DNA from: Seohaeicola_A nanhaiensis
GTDB lineage: Bacteria > Pseudomonadota > Alphaproteobacteria > Rhodobacterales > Rhodobacteraceae
DNA: 64,000 bases
Direction: 5' to 3'
Assembly (NCBI RefSeq): GCF_042654245.1
Contig: NZ_JBHSGI010000004.1
Location: forward strand, 1-64,000
The notes under the pieces were generated by a model. That model was not told the origin of the DNA and ran no database searches. It saw only the letters and a list, made by a program, of their open reading frames with translations. The position numbers and the translations under genes are program-made. Positions 13,125-21,329 of this stretch are shown here, piece after piece; positions within the stretch are counted from its first letter, which is position 1, and each line of letters starts with the position of its first letter.

Positions 13125-15163
13125 CCTCCCTGCCCCTGATCATCGACAGCTTCGCTGGCGGCGGCGGTGCCAGCACCGGGATCGAGATGGCTCTCGGCCG
13201 CAGCCCCGATGTGGCGATCAACCACAACGCCGCAGCGCTGGCCCTGCATGCCGCGAACCATCCGGACACACTGCACCTCGATTCGAATATCTGGGAGGTC
13301 GACCCCTATGAGGTCGCCGCCGGACGGCATGTCGGGCTGTTCTGGGCCTCGCCGGACTGCAAACACTTCTCCAAGGCCAAGGGTGGCGCGCCGAAGGACC
13401 GGAATATCCGGGACCTCGCGTGGGTCGTGGTCGATTGGGCCGAGAAGGTGAAGCCCGACGTCATCTGCATGGAGAACGTCGAGGAATTCCGCACATGGGG
13501 CCCGGTCGGCGAAGACGGCCAGCCGATCAAGGAATTTCAGGGGCAGACCTTTGAATTGTGGATCAAGCGCCTGCGCAAGGCCGGATACCGCGTCCAGTTC
13601 CGCGAGCTGCGCGGCTGCGACTATGGCGCGGCGACGATCCGCAAGCGGTTCTTCATGGTCGCGCGCCGCGACGGCCGGCCTATCGTCTGGCCGAAGCCGA
13701 CGCATGGCGATCCCAACGGCTCGGCCGTTCAGCGCGGCAAGCTGCTACCTTGGCGCACAGCGGCTGAGTGCATCGACTGGTCGCTGCCATGCCCGTCGAT
13801 CTTCGAAACGAGGGAAGAAATCCTCAAAGAGCATGGTCTGCGCGCGAACCGGCCACTGGCCAATAATTCGATGGCCAGGATCGCGCGGGGGACAGGACGT
13901 TACGTGCTGCGCGAAGCAAAACCGTTCGTCGTGTCGGTCGCTCATGGCTACAGCGGCGGCCGGCGCGAATATTCGCCCGACGAGCCGCTCGGCACCGCCA
14001 CCACGCGCGGCGTCCAGCATGCCGTTGTTGCGCCCTCGATCACCAGGTTCAACGGCGGCGCGACCGGGCAAGACATGCGTGACCCGCTCGCGACGATCAC
14101 GGCAAACAGCTGGATCAAGAAACCGGGCGGCGCGATGCCGCTGGGGATGATTGCCCCGAGCCTGATGAGCATCAAAGGCACCGATAGACGCGCCAGCCAA
14201 GCTGACGCGCCGCACCCGACCATCCTGGCGGGCGGAGGGCATTCGTCGCTGATCGCCCCGAGCCTCATGCGCCAGTTCGGCAGATCGACCGGTCAGCGCA
14301 CAGACGCCCCAGCGCCAACGACAGTAGCCGGCGGCGGAGGCAAGACAGCCATTGTCGCCCCGGTCCTGACCTATGCCCAGCAGGGCGGCCGGAACCGTAG
14401 CGCAGAGGATCCACTGCACACGGTCACCGCCAGCAACAAGGATCAGAACGCGCTGATCGCGCCGTTGCTGGTCCAGACAGGATATGGCGAGCGGCACGGC
14501 CAAGCCCCGCGCAGCCTCGACCCCTTCGCGCCGCTCGGCACGGTTGTCGCCGGCGGCGTCAAACATGCGGCTGCGGCCGTCTTCCTCGCCCAGCACAACA
14601 CCGGCGTCACCGGGCACGACGCCCGTGATCCCCTCAGCACTGTCGCCCAGACCGGAAGCCATCAGACACCGGTCGCCGCCTTCCTCGCAAAATACTATGG
14701 CGCGCCCCAGGACCCTCGCCTTGATGAACCGCTGCACACGATCACCACCTTGCCCCGCTTCGGCTTGATGAACGTCGCCACCGCCGCGCCACCCTTCACC
14801 CCAGACCAGGCAGATCGGGCGCGCCAGGTGGCCAACTTCCTGCGCGCCCATGGCGAGTGGGATGATCGGGAGTTCGTGACGATCGAGATCAAGGGCGACA
14901 CCTTCGTCATAGTCGATATCGGGATGCGGATGCTCACCCCGCGCGAGTTGTTCAACGCGCAGGGTTTCCCCGCCGATTATGTGATCGAGGGAGTCTGGGA
15001 TGAGCGCGGCGGCGACTGGTCGTTCCGTGAGTTCCCGAAGCATGTCCAGATTTCATGCTGCGGGAACAGCGTTTGCCCGGACGTGGCAGCGGCGCTGGTC
15101 GGCGCGAATTGCGGGCACCTGGCCTCAGCAGCTGGACCTGAGAGGGAGACGGCCGATGCCTGA
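13121..15163 (+). CDS. Phage C5-cytosine DNA methyltransferase with repeated recognition region
   Basis: The 680-residue product has SAM motif I (DSFAGGGGASTG, residues 9-20), the catalytic Cys80 in SPDCKHFSK (motif IV, normally PCQ), and ENV (118-120, motif VI). Late motifs near the C-terminus include LTPRELFNAQGFP and CGNSVCPDV. Residues about 300-540 hold five or more imperfect repeats of roughly 45 residues with a core IAP-(S/L)L, a Gly-rich turn and DPL.T(V/I)T, inserted in the target-recognition region. This is longer than a usual single-specificity enzyme (about 330-450). No restriction partner is present, so it is probably an orphan anti-restriction enzyme. It starts at GTG 13121. Confidence 0.85.
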   Translation: MTSLPLIIDSFAGGGGASTGIEMALGRSPDVAINHNAAALALHAANHPDTLHLDSNIWEVDPYEVAAGRHVGLFWASPDCKHFSKAKGGAPKDRNIRDLAWVVVDWAEKVKPDVICMENVEEFRTWGPVGEDGQPIKEFQGQTFELWIKRLRKAGYRVQFRELRGCDYGAATIRKRFFMVARRDGRPIVWPKPTHGDPNGSAVQRGKLLPWRTAAECIDWSLPCPSIFETREEILKEHGLRANRPLANNSMARIARGTGRYVLREAKPFVVSVAHGYSGGRREYSPDEPLGTATTRGVQHAVVAPSITRFNGGATGQDMRDPLATITANSWIKKPGGAMPLGMIAPSLMSIKGTDRRASQADAPHPTILAGGGHSSLIAPSLMRQFGRSTGQRTDAPAPTTVAGGGGKTAIVAPVLTYAQQGGRNRSAEDPLHTVTASNKDQNALIAPLLVQTGYGERHGQAPRSLDPFAPLGTVVAGGVKHAAAAVFLAQHNTGVTGHDARDPLSTVAQTGSHQTPVAAFLAKYYGAPQDPRLDEPLHTITTLPRFGLMNVATAAPPFTPDQADRARQVANFLRAHGEWDDREFVTIEIKGDTFVIVDIGMRMLTPRELFNAQGFPADYVIEGVWDERGGDWSFREFPKHVQISCCGNSVCPDVAAALVGANCGHLASAAGPERETADA

Positions 15164-15179
15164 CCGCCCCGCACTTTCC

Positions 15180-15371
15180 CTACCCGTGCCGGCCGACCCA
15201 GCTGCAGGTCACGCCCTGCACCGCCGCCTTCACGCCGCAGGCCGTGCATCGGGTCCGGACCAACAGGTCGCACAAGGTCTCCAGATGCGGATGCGTCACC
15301 AGGACATCCCGCACGTAGACCGGCGCGCTGTATCCGCACGCGCAGTAAATCCAGACCATGTCGTCTTTCAT
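15180..15371 (-). CDS. Small zinc-ribbon-like protein, opposite to the rightward operon
   Basis: A 63-residue frame starting MKDDMVWIYCACGYSAPVYV contains CxC (IYCACG) and CxxC (RCTACG) about 33 residues apart, a plausible zinc ribbon. Third codon positions are about 90% G or C, much more coding-like than the overlapping rightward frame at 15156-15467. Start sites further upstream (15386, 15413) are possible, and no ribosome site is evident. It would be the only leftward gene in this operon. Confidence 0.5.
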   Translation of the reverse strand: MKDDMVWIYCACGYSAPVYVRDVLVTHPHLETLCDLLVRTRCTACGVKAAVQGVTCSWVGRHG

Positions 15372-15463
15372 GAGGGCCAGGCGCATGGCGTAGCCCGGCT
15401 TATAGCGGAACATGTCGTGAACATACGCCGCCCAAAGGCGACAGCAAGAGCAGGAGAAGCACT

Positions 15464-15619
15464 ATGACCGAACCAACGTCCAACTCACCCGAAGCGACGC
15501 AGCCCAAGTGGACACCCGGACCACACGAAGCTGATGGCATGAACGTCTTCGCCGGAAACGGGTGCCAAAACAGTCCGGACCGAACGACACTACGCGACAG
15601 GTCGAGGCAGCAGCCATGA
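15464..15619 (+). CDS. Small 51-residue phage protein
   Basis: An ATG at 15464 is preceded by AGGAG at the usual distance. The frame starts MTEPTSNSPEATQPKWTPGP and ends in a TGA that overlaps the next start (ATGA). It is disordered and hydrophilic, with no family recognised; the ribosome site and coupling support translation. Confidence 0.5.
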   Translation: MTEPTSNSPEATQPKWTPGPHEADGMNVFAGNGCQNSPDRTTLRDRSRQQP

Positions 15620-16080
15620 ACCAAACGAGCCAGCGCGAACCCTATTGCCCGACAAACGAGGAAGAGTGGCGGGATACATGGGAAATGCTCTGCGGCCACT
15701 GCGCCCATCACCTCAACTGCCCCATCGTTGACGCGATGATAGAACACACGGCAGGCGGTTCATGGCCAGAAGGCGGATGGACCAGCGATCCCGGTGGTGG
15801 CGTCACTTGCCTCAGCTACGCGCCGCACCAGCAGCAGCCGCAACTTACCCGACAGCAGCTGCGCCGGCTTTCCAGAATGAACCCGGCCACCCTGCCCCCG
15901 GTCTGCGGCGGATGCGCCGCGACGAAAGGCACCGAGGCCAGCCAATGCCTGCACACCCGGCGTGACTTCGAGGTGTCCGTCAGGGACCGCCGTCAGTTCC
16001 TTTGCCACGAGCGACCAGGCTATTGCGGCGGTTGGGTCCGGGCTGTTCTCGCCAGAGCCGGAAAGCGAGTGCAGGAATGA
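15616..16080 (+). CDS. Cysteine-rich, probably zinc-binding phage protein
   Basis: The 154-residue protein has two Cys clusters: an N-terminal one (CGHCAHHLNC, about residues 25-34) and a C-terminal one (CGGCAATKGTEASQC... CHERPGYC, about 104-145). These look like two zinc-binding modules joined by a Gln-rich linker. ATGA overlaps tie it to both neighbours. No family assignment. Confidence 0.6.
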   Translation: MNQTSQREPYCPTNEEEWRDTWEMLCGHCAHHLNCPIVDAMIEHTAGGSWPEGGWTSDPGGGVTCLSYAPHQQQPQLTRQQLRRLSRMNPATLPPVCGGCAATKGTEASQCLHTRRDFEVSVRDRRQFLCHERPGYCGGWVRAVLARAGKRVQE

Positions 16081-16340
16081 CCGTCTACGTCGACAACATG
16101 CAGGCTCCGTTCGGCCGGATGAAGATGTGCCACATGGTGGCAGACACCACGGCCGAGCTGCTGGAGATGGCCGACAGGATCGGCGTGGCCAGCCGCTGGA
16201 TCCAGAAGGCCGGCACCGCCCATGAACACTTCGACATTGCAATGAGCAAGCGTCGTCTGGCCGTCGCCGCCGGCGCGGTGGAGATCGATCGCCGCCAGCT
16301 GGCGCAGCTGCTGCGCGCGAAGCAGGAGGAACTCACATGA
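16077..16340 (+). CDS. DUF4031 family protein
   Basis: An 87-residue product. MTVYVDNMQAPFGRMKMCHM and HFDIAMSKRRLAVAAGAVEI fit the short DUF4031 domain (MTVYVD...RMKMCHM.AD... ALA.GA), common in phages and actinobacteria, biochemical role unknown. ATGA overlaps at both ends. Confidence 0.75.
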   Translation: MTVYVDNMQAPFGRMKMCHMVADTTAELLEMADRIGVASRWIQKAGTAHEHFDIAMSKRRLAVAAGAVEIDRRQLAQLLRAKQEELT

Positions 16341-16771
16341 CCGGAAACACCGCTGATGAGGTCTGGACCGGATCGAAGCGACAGAAAGACGAGTTGCGCG
16401 CCAAGTTCAACGGCCGTTGCGGATACTGCGGGGAGGTCATGGATAAGATGCATGCTGACCACATCCAGCCCGTTATCAGGCTCACTACAGACCCGTGGGG
16501 AACGCCTTTACCGGCCACTGAGCAGAGGATGCTTAAGCCGGAGCGCAACTCCGTAGCGAACATGATGCCCGCCTGCGCCTCATGCAACCTGAGCAAAGGC
16601 GGCCACACACTTGAAGGCTGGCGCGACCTTCTACAGCGTTCGGCTCAGATAGTCGCCCGCGAGAAGTCCATCTTCCGGGCCGGAGTCCGCTTCGGCATCA
16701 TCAAGGTAGAGGAGCAACCGGTTGTGTTCCACTTTGAGCGCACAGAAGCAAGTGGGGGACCGCGCACATGA
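16337..16771 (+). CDS. HNH endonuclease-like protein
   Basis: The 144-residue product has CGYCG (about 28-32), HADHIQPV (about 39-46, the catalytic DH), an Asn and CASCNLSKGG (about 79-88): a complete HNH with structural zinc. Phage HNH nucleases act in packaging or recombination. This one lies in the early rightward operon beside xis/int rather than near the terminase. ATGA coupled. Confidence 0.8.
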   Translation: MTGNTADEVWTGSKRQKDELRAKFNGRCGYCGEVMDKMHADHIQPVIRLTTDPWGTPLPATEQRMLKPERNSVANMMPACASCNLSKGGHTLEGWRDLLQRSAQIVAREKSIFRAGVRFGIIKVEEQPVVFHFERTEASGGPRT

Positions 16772-17034
16772 CCTATTCCCCCGAAACCTTGGCATTGCGC
16801 TGGGGCTGCTCTCCGGCCACGATCCGGAATCGGTGCGCGGCCGGGGATATCCAGCACTTCCGCCTCGGCAAGCTCTACCGGATCACGGAAAAGACTGTGG
16901 AGGATATCGAATGCCAGACATCACTATCGGCCGACTGCGAGGCGGCTTCTGCGTCATCTGGCGCGACGGCGGAAAGCGACACCGTCATCAGCTTAAGGCA
17001 CGCACCCGAAAGGAAGCAGAGGCGGAAGGGCTAG
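16768..17034 (+). CDS. Excisionase-like HTH protein
   Basis: An 88-residue protein with a MerR/AlpA-like N-terminal helix-turn-helix (YSPETLALRWGCSPATIRNR...FRLGKLYRI, residues 3-43), typical of Xis factors that bend att DNA. It directly precedes and overlaps the integrase gene, which supports the call. The C-terminal half (residues 50-88) is low-complexity and overlaps the integrase start by about 120 bases; translation past that point may be dispensable. Confidence 0.65.
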   Translation: MTYSPETLALRWGCSPATIRNRCAAGDIQHFRLGKLYRITEKTVEDIECQTSLSADCEAASASSGATAESDTVISLRHAPERKQRRKG

Positions 17035-17912
17035 ACCTCTACCGCCGCGAGAACTACCGCCCGATCGACGCGACCGTGCAGGGCCTCTGGACGGCCTATG
17101 TTGAGACACTCGCCGGCAGGCCAACGGCCGAGACCATGCGACACACCGGAAAGGCGATCCTGCCGCACTTCGGGCACCTGCGACACGATCAGATCGAAAT
17201 GACCACCTGCAAGGAATACGAGCGCCTGCGCTGCGCTGCAGGCATTTCCCAGGGGTCAATCCACACCGAGCTGGGCCACCTGCGATCGACGCTGCGGTTT
17301 GCGGAAGACGCCCGGATGATCCCGAAGGCGCCGCGAATCTGGCGCCCGGCTAAGCCGATCTACGACAAGCGCATCCTGAATGCCGGCGAGGCCCGCGCGC
17401 TGATCGAGGCCGCGAATGCGCCCCACATCAGCCTGGCGCTGATCCTGCTTCTAGGAACGGCCGGCCGGGTTGGCGCAGTGCTCGAGCTGGAATGGGATCG
17501 AATCGACTTCGACCGCGGCGAAATCCGCCTGCGCACAGATGACGCTCAGACGCGCAAGGGCCGGGCCAACGTGCCGATGAACGCCATGACTCGAGCTGCG
17601 CTGCAGACGGCCCAGAGCGCAGCCCTCAGTGACTATGTGATCGAATACGCCGGGGGGCCGGTGAAGAGCGTGAAGACGGGCATCAGCGCCGCCGTACGGC
17701 GCGCTAAGATCGGTCACGTCCGCATCCATGACCTGCGCCACACGGCCGCCGTGACGATGCTGTCAAACGGGGTGCCGCTGGAGATGGTCTCGCAGATGCT
17801 GGGTCACTCGAACACCCAGATCACCTACAGCACCTATGCCCGATACCTGCCCCAGCACATGCAGAAGGCGGCGGACGTGCTGAATTTCACCGCCATCAGA
17901 AGCGCCAGCTGA
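16911..17912 (+). CDS. Phage integrase (tyrosine recombinase)
   Basis: A 333-residue protein with an N-terminal arm/core-binding part (1-150) and a catalytic domain with Arg186 (TAGRVGAV), Lys near 216, HDLRH (273-277, HxxR), His299 (LGHS) and the nucleophile Tyr309 (STYARY). It catalyses site-specific insertion and excision at the neighbouring tRNA-Val gene, whose 3' end lies 95 bases downstream. The ATG at 16911 gives the normal length; a longer in-frame start at 16722 would run through the HNH and xis frames. Confidence 0.9.
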   Translation: MPDITIGRLRGGFCVIWRDGGKRHRHQLKARTRKEAEAEGLDLYRRENYRPIDATVQGLWTAYVETLAGRPTAETMRHTGKAILPHFGHLRHDQIEMTTCKEYERLRCAAGISQGSIHTELGHLRSTLRFAEDARMIPKAPRIWRPAKPIYDKRILNAGEARALIEAANAPHISLALILLLGTAGRVGAVLELEWDRIDFDRGEIRLRTDDAQTRKGRANVPMNAMTRAALQTAQSAALSDYVIEYAGGPVKSVKTGISAAVRRAKIGHVRIHDLRHTAAVTMLSNGVPLEMVSQMLGHSNTQITYSTYARYLPQHMQKAADVLNFTAIRSAS

Positions 17913-18007
17913 TGGCGATTCACACCCTCAAAGGTTCACAGAACCGGCAAGCACTTCGCAAAACGAAAGGAGTAATGATTAAAATGACGATACATCAATG
18001 GGTTAAA

Positions 18008-18083
<76 letters not shown>

Positions 18084-18133
18084 GGCACGCGCCATGTAGC
18101 CAAGCCGGACGCGCGACGCAAGCCGCTCCGCGC

Positions 18134-18745
18134 TCAGATCGCGTCGTCCTGCGGCTCCGCGCCGCTTTCGCTCAGCTTCTCGTACCGCCCCTGCGCCAGA
18201 CGGTAGACCACCCCCTGTCCGCCCCCCAGCCGGTCGAACAGATCGCCCGGCAGCCCCAGCGCGATGCAGCGCAGCAGCCGGCTCGCCACGCCGTGGGTCA
18301 CGATCACCGCCGGACGGCGCAAGTCCGCCAGAAAGGCCGCCAGCCGCGCCTCCATCGCCTCCAGCGTCTCGCCCCCGGGAATCGCGCGGTAGAAAGCCAG
18401 CTCCGACGCCTCTTCATGGAACAGATGCGGCGCCTCGGCGGCGATCTCGTCGCGCAGCCGTCCGGTCCAGTCGCCCATGTCGATCTCGACCAGCCGGGGA
18501 TCCTCGCGTAACGTCACCCCCAGCCCCTCCGAGGCGATGCGCGCCGTCTCCATCGTCCGCCCGCGCGGCGAGACGAACCAGTCCAAGGCCCCGGCTCCTT
18601 CGCGCGACAGAATCCGGCCCTGCGCAGCCGCCTGCTCGCGCCCCCGCGCCGTCAGCGTCGAATCGAGCCGGCCCTGCATCCGCCCCGCAAGGTTCCACTC
18701 GGTCTCGCCATGGCGCAGGATCAGCAGGTCGGGACAGGATGTCAT
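18134..18745 (-). CDS. Histidine phosphatase family protein
   Basis: The 203-residue product has the signature LILRHGETEWN (about residues 8-18) with the nucleophilic His, and a second catalytic region VTHGVASR near residue 144. These are branch-1 histidine phosphatases (phosphoglycerate mutase-like); substrates vary (phosphosugars, alpha-ribazole phosphate) and cannot be inferred here. Its start overlaps the stop of the LysR gene (ATGA), so both are co-transcribed. Confidence 0.85.
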   Translation of the reverse strand: MTSCPDLLILRHGETEWNLAGRMQGRLDSTLTARGREQAAAQGRILSREGAGALDWFVSPRGRTMETARIASEGLGVTLREDPRLVEIDMGDWTGRLRDEIAAEAPHLFHEEASELAFYRAIPGGETLEAMEARLAAFLADLRRPAVIVTHGVASRLLRCIALGLPGDLFDRLGGGQGVVYRLAQGRYEKLSESGAEPQDDAI

Positions 18746-19551
18746 GGGCGTACTCCACTCAGCCGCGGCGCGACGCATTGATCCAGCCAGCCGATCACCG
18801 CCTCCATCGCCGGATCGCCCCTCCGCGCCGGATGGCGCAGCAGCCAGAACTCGCGCGACCAGTCGCCCGCCTCGGACGGAACCCCGACAGGCGCGATGCA
18901 GACCGGCAGATGCGCCCGGCCCAGCCCCGCGCGCACCGCCGCCAGCGCGCCCGACAGGTCATCGACCCGCAGCGCGACCGGCTGACCGCTCCACGCCGCC
19001 TGCGGCAGCTGCGCCCCGCCGCCGCCATAGCCGACCCAGCCCTCGCCCGTCCCGCACAGGACAAAGGGCACCGTCGCCAGCCGCCGCGCCAGCGTCGCCG
19101 TCCCCTCCTGCGGCCGGGCAAAGCGCAGCGCGAGATCCGCCTCGCCCAGGGCCGGCTCGGTCCGGTCCGGCGCCGACAGCAGCGTCAGCTCCACCTCGGG
19201 CGCCCGCGCCCGCAGCGCCGCGACCTGCGGCATCAACACCTCGACAACGATCCAGTGCACCGCGGCCAGCCGCACCGGCCCGCTGGCCCCCGCGCCCCGC
19301 GCGGCCAGCGCCGCCGCGCCCGCCATCGCCGGTTCGACCCCGGCCAGCACATCGCGCAGCGCCGCTCCGAAGGGAGTCAGCACCAGCCGCGGCCGCAGGA
19401 ACAGCGCACGGCCCATCTGCCGCTCCAGCCGGGTGATCGACCGCGCCACCGTCGTCTCGTGCAGCCCCAGCGCCTGCCCCGCGCCGACAAAGCTGCCCGC
19501 CCGGACGACGCCCAGAAAGGCGCGCAGATCGTTCCAGTCCGGGTCCTGCAC
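18742..19551 (-). CDS. LysR-family transcriptional regulator
   Basis: A 269-residue protein with an N-terminal winged HTH (AFLGVVRAGSFVGAGQALGLH, about residues 11-31) and a substrate-binding-like C-terminal domain. The GTG at 19549-19551 follows GGGAGAGG and gives a normal N-terminus; no ATG is close. It is translationally coupled to the phosphatase downstream and divergent from the YciI-like gene, whose promoter it might control. The effector is unknown. Confidence 0.85.
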   Translation of the reverse strand: MQDPDWNDLRAFLGVVRAGSFVGAGQALGLHETTVARSITRLERQMGRALFLRPRLVLTPFGAALRDVLAGVEPAMAGAAALAARGAGASGPVRLAAVHWIVVEVLMPQVAALRARAPEVELTLLSAPDRTEPALGEADLALRFARPQEGTATLARRLATVPFVLCGTGEGWVGYGGGGAQLPQAAWSGQPVALRVDDLSGALAAVRAGLGRAHLPVCIAPVGVPSEAGDWSREFWLLRHPARRGDPAMEAVIGWLDQCVAPRLSGVRP

Positions 19552-19645
19552 CTCTGCAACCTCTCCCTGCGTCCCTGCGCATGGCAGCCGCGCGCCGCCG
19601 CCGCTAGCCTTGGCGCATAGCAACCGCATCGGGAGCATTGCAACA

Positions 19646-19939
19646 ATGGACTATATCGTTCTGTTCGAAGACGCCGAGGGCAAGGGCGACCTGCGCGCCG
19701 CCCACATGCAGGATCACCTCGCCTTCCTGAAGGCCCACCCGCAGATCCTGCGCGCCGGCCCGCTCAGCGACAGGGACACCCCAACCGGTGGCCTCTGGCA
19801 TCTGCGCGCCGACTCCACTGCCGAGGTCGAAAAACTGGTCCGCGCGGATCCGTTCTGGCCGACCGGCCTGCGCAAATCGCATCGCATCCTGGACTGGAGC
19901 CTGGTGCACCCGAAACCAGAGGGGAAGAATGGTGGGTGA
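19646..19939 (+). CDS. YciI-like protein
   Basis: A 97-residue protein with the YciI fold pattern (YIVLFEDAEGKGDLRAAHM...HLAFLKAHP.I..AGPL), related to dimeric alpha+beta barrel enzymes; His and Asp residues of the family are present. GGGAG precedes the ATG. Its stop codon lies inside the acceptor stem of the convergent tRNA-Val(CAC) gene. Confidence 0.8.
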   Translation: MDYIVLFEDAEGKGDLRAAHMQDHLAFLKAHPQILRAGPLSDRDTPTGGLWHLRADSTAEVEKLVRADPFWPTGLRKSHRILDWSLVHPKPEGKNGG

Positions 19940-20004
19940 TAAGGGATTTGAACCCCTGACATCTTCGATGTGAACGAAGCGCTCTACCACTGAGCTAATC
20001 ACCC
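19930..20004 (-). tRNA. tRNA-Val (anticodon CAC)
   Basis: Complete cloverleaf with CCA: acceptor GGGTGAT/ATCACCC, anticodon loop TTCACAT and T arm GGGG-TTCAAAT-CCCT. The D loop is one base shorter than in the TAC isoacceptor. Its 3' end overlaps the last 10 bases of the convergent YciI-like gene. Confidence 0.95.
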
Positions 20005-20023
20005 GTGGGGCCGGGTATTAGCG

Positions 20024-20386
20024 TCACTCTTCCGGCTCTGCAAGGGGGTCTTTGCCCTTCCCCGCGGTCCGCAGCTTGAGCACGCTGACACTGCCGTTGG
20101 GCTTCTCCTCCGTGCGCGCCACGCGCAGGCGGCCCAGCGGCGGCAGGTTCAGCGCCCGTCCCGCCGCGACGCTCTCACCCAGCACAGCCAGCACCGCCTC
20201 GACCGCCGCCTTTGCCTCGGTCTTCTTCAGCCCGGCCCGCTCCGCCACCTGATCGACCAGCGCGGCCTTCTTCAGTTCCTTGCCGCCCGTGTCGGCCGCC
20301 TCGGCACGCGCCTTGCGCCGCGCCTTGGCGGCCGGTTTCGCCGCCCTTGCGGCTACAGAATCTGCGGGGGGTTTGACGTTGGTCAT
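20024..20386 (-). CDS. HU-family DNA-binding protein with basic N-terminal tail
   Basis: The 120-residue product has an Ala/Lys/Arg-rich N-terminal tail (about residues 1-35) and an HU/IHF-like core (KKAALVDQVAERAGLKKTEAKAAVEAVL, then GRALNLPPLGRLRV). The core is shortened compared with HU proper in the beta-arm. It is a nucleoid-associated protein. AGGAAGG upstream supports the ATG at 20384-20386. Confidence 0.8.
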   Translation of the reverse strand: MTNVKPPADSVAARAAKPAAKARRKARAEAADTGGKELKKAALVDQVAERAGLKKTEAKAAVEAVLAVLGESVAAGRALNLPPLGRLRVARTEEKPNGSVSVLKLRTAGKGKDPLAEPEE

Positions 20387-20455
20387 GATCTGGACGCCTT
20401 CCTGCGTTGGGGGTGCGATCACGCTAGCCCAACGCAGGCGATGGCGCCAGATGCC

Positions 20456-21091
20456 CTAGGCGTCCCGCACCTCCCGCCGCCAGTAGCCATACAGCGCCTC
20501 GATCTCCCCGCCGGTCAGGATCGGCATGACCGCCCGCAGATGCGCCTCGGGCCAGTCCCACCAGCCCATCTCCAGCAGCAGCCCGATCTGCCGGTCGTCG
20601 AACCGCTGGCGGATCACCCGCGCCGGATTGCCGCCCACCACCGCATAGGGCGCCACATCCCGCGTCACCAGCGCCCGGGCGCCGATCACCGCGCCGTGGC
20701 CGATCCGGACCCCCGGCATGACAATCGCCTCGGAACCGATCCAGACATCGTGGCCAACCACCGTATCGCCCGCCGCCTGATAGCCGTTGGCCGCGCCACC
20801 AAAGGCCTCGACCTCCGGCATCCAGTAGAACGGAAAGGTGCTGATCCAGTCGTTCCGGTGCCCCTGATTGCCCGCCATGACAAAGGCCGCGCCCGAACCG
20901 ATGGAGCAGAAACTGCCGATCACCAGCCGGTCCGCACCGTCCTCCTGCGACAGATACCGCGCGCAGTCGTCAAAGCTGTGACCGTGGTAATAGCCCGAGT
21001 AATAGCTGTAGCGCCCGACCACGATGTTCGGGTTGGTGACCTGACGGTCGAGAGTCATGCCCTTGAAGGGGCTGTCAAAGAAATTGTCCAT
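20456..21091 (-). CDS. CatB-type xenobiotic/chloramphenicol acetyltransferase
   Basis: A 211-residue hexapeptide-repeat acetyltransferase. The N-terminus (NPNIVVGRYSYYSGYYHGHSF) contains the conserved catalytic His region of CatB/VatD-type enzymes, followed by a left-handed beta-helix (VVGHDVWIGSEAIVMPGVRIGHGAVIGARALVTRDV) and the typical C-terminal WWDWP. The family acetylates chloramphenicol and related hydroxyls; a chromosomal copy may not confer resistance. No mobile element is visible around it. Confidence 0.85.
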   Translation of the reverse strand: MDNFFDSPFKGMTLDRQVTNPNIVVGRYSYYSGYYHGHSFDDCARYLSQEDGADRLVIGSFCSIGSGAAFVMAGNQGHRNDWISTFPFYWMPEVEAFGGAANGYQAAGDTVVGHDVWIGSEAIVMPGVRIGHGAVIGARALVTRDVAPYAVVGGNPARVIRQRFDDRQIGLLLEMGWWDWPEAHLRAVMPILTGGEIEALYGYWRREVRDA

Positions 21092-21270
21092 GTGTCCGTG
21101 TCCTGAAGAGGGAAAGACCTGCGCACAGGTCCAGAAGGCGCGACTGCCGGCGGCAGCGCGTCGTCGCCCCGGCCGCTGGCGCGGGGCCGTCTTCAGGTGG
21201 TTCGGTCTGCTGACTTCGTACACATGATGCGCGGTAAACCACGGATCGCCCCCGCCGCCAAGGCCGCCCC

Positions 21271-21307
21271 GCAAACGAAAACGCCCCCGCGGTCTCCCGC
21301 GGGGGCG
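21271..21307 (-). terminator. Rho-independent terminator of lon
   Basis: An 11-bp perfect stem, CGCCCCCGCGG (21282-21292) with CCGCGGGGGCG (21297-21307), has a 4-base loop. On the leftward strand it is followed by TTTTCGTTTG. It lies 23 bases after the lon stop. Confidence 0.85.
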
Positions 21308-21329
21308 CTCAACTCTCAGGCGATACGGC

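Noticed and set aside
15156..15467. A 103-codon rightward frame after the cytosine methyltransferase, with a fair ribosome site
   Set aside because: Third codon positions are much less G/C-rich than in the neighbours and the product is His/Arg/Ala-rich; the leftward frame is more coding-like. Not fully excluded.
13121..16771. Restriction-modification system made of the cytosine methyltransferase and the HNH gene
   Set aside because: They are separated by four small genes, the HNH lacks a recognition domain, and both fit phage accessory roles; pairing is unsupported.
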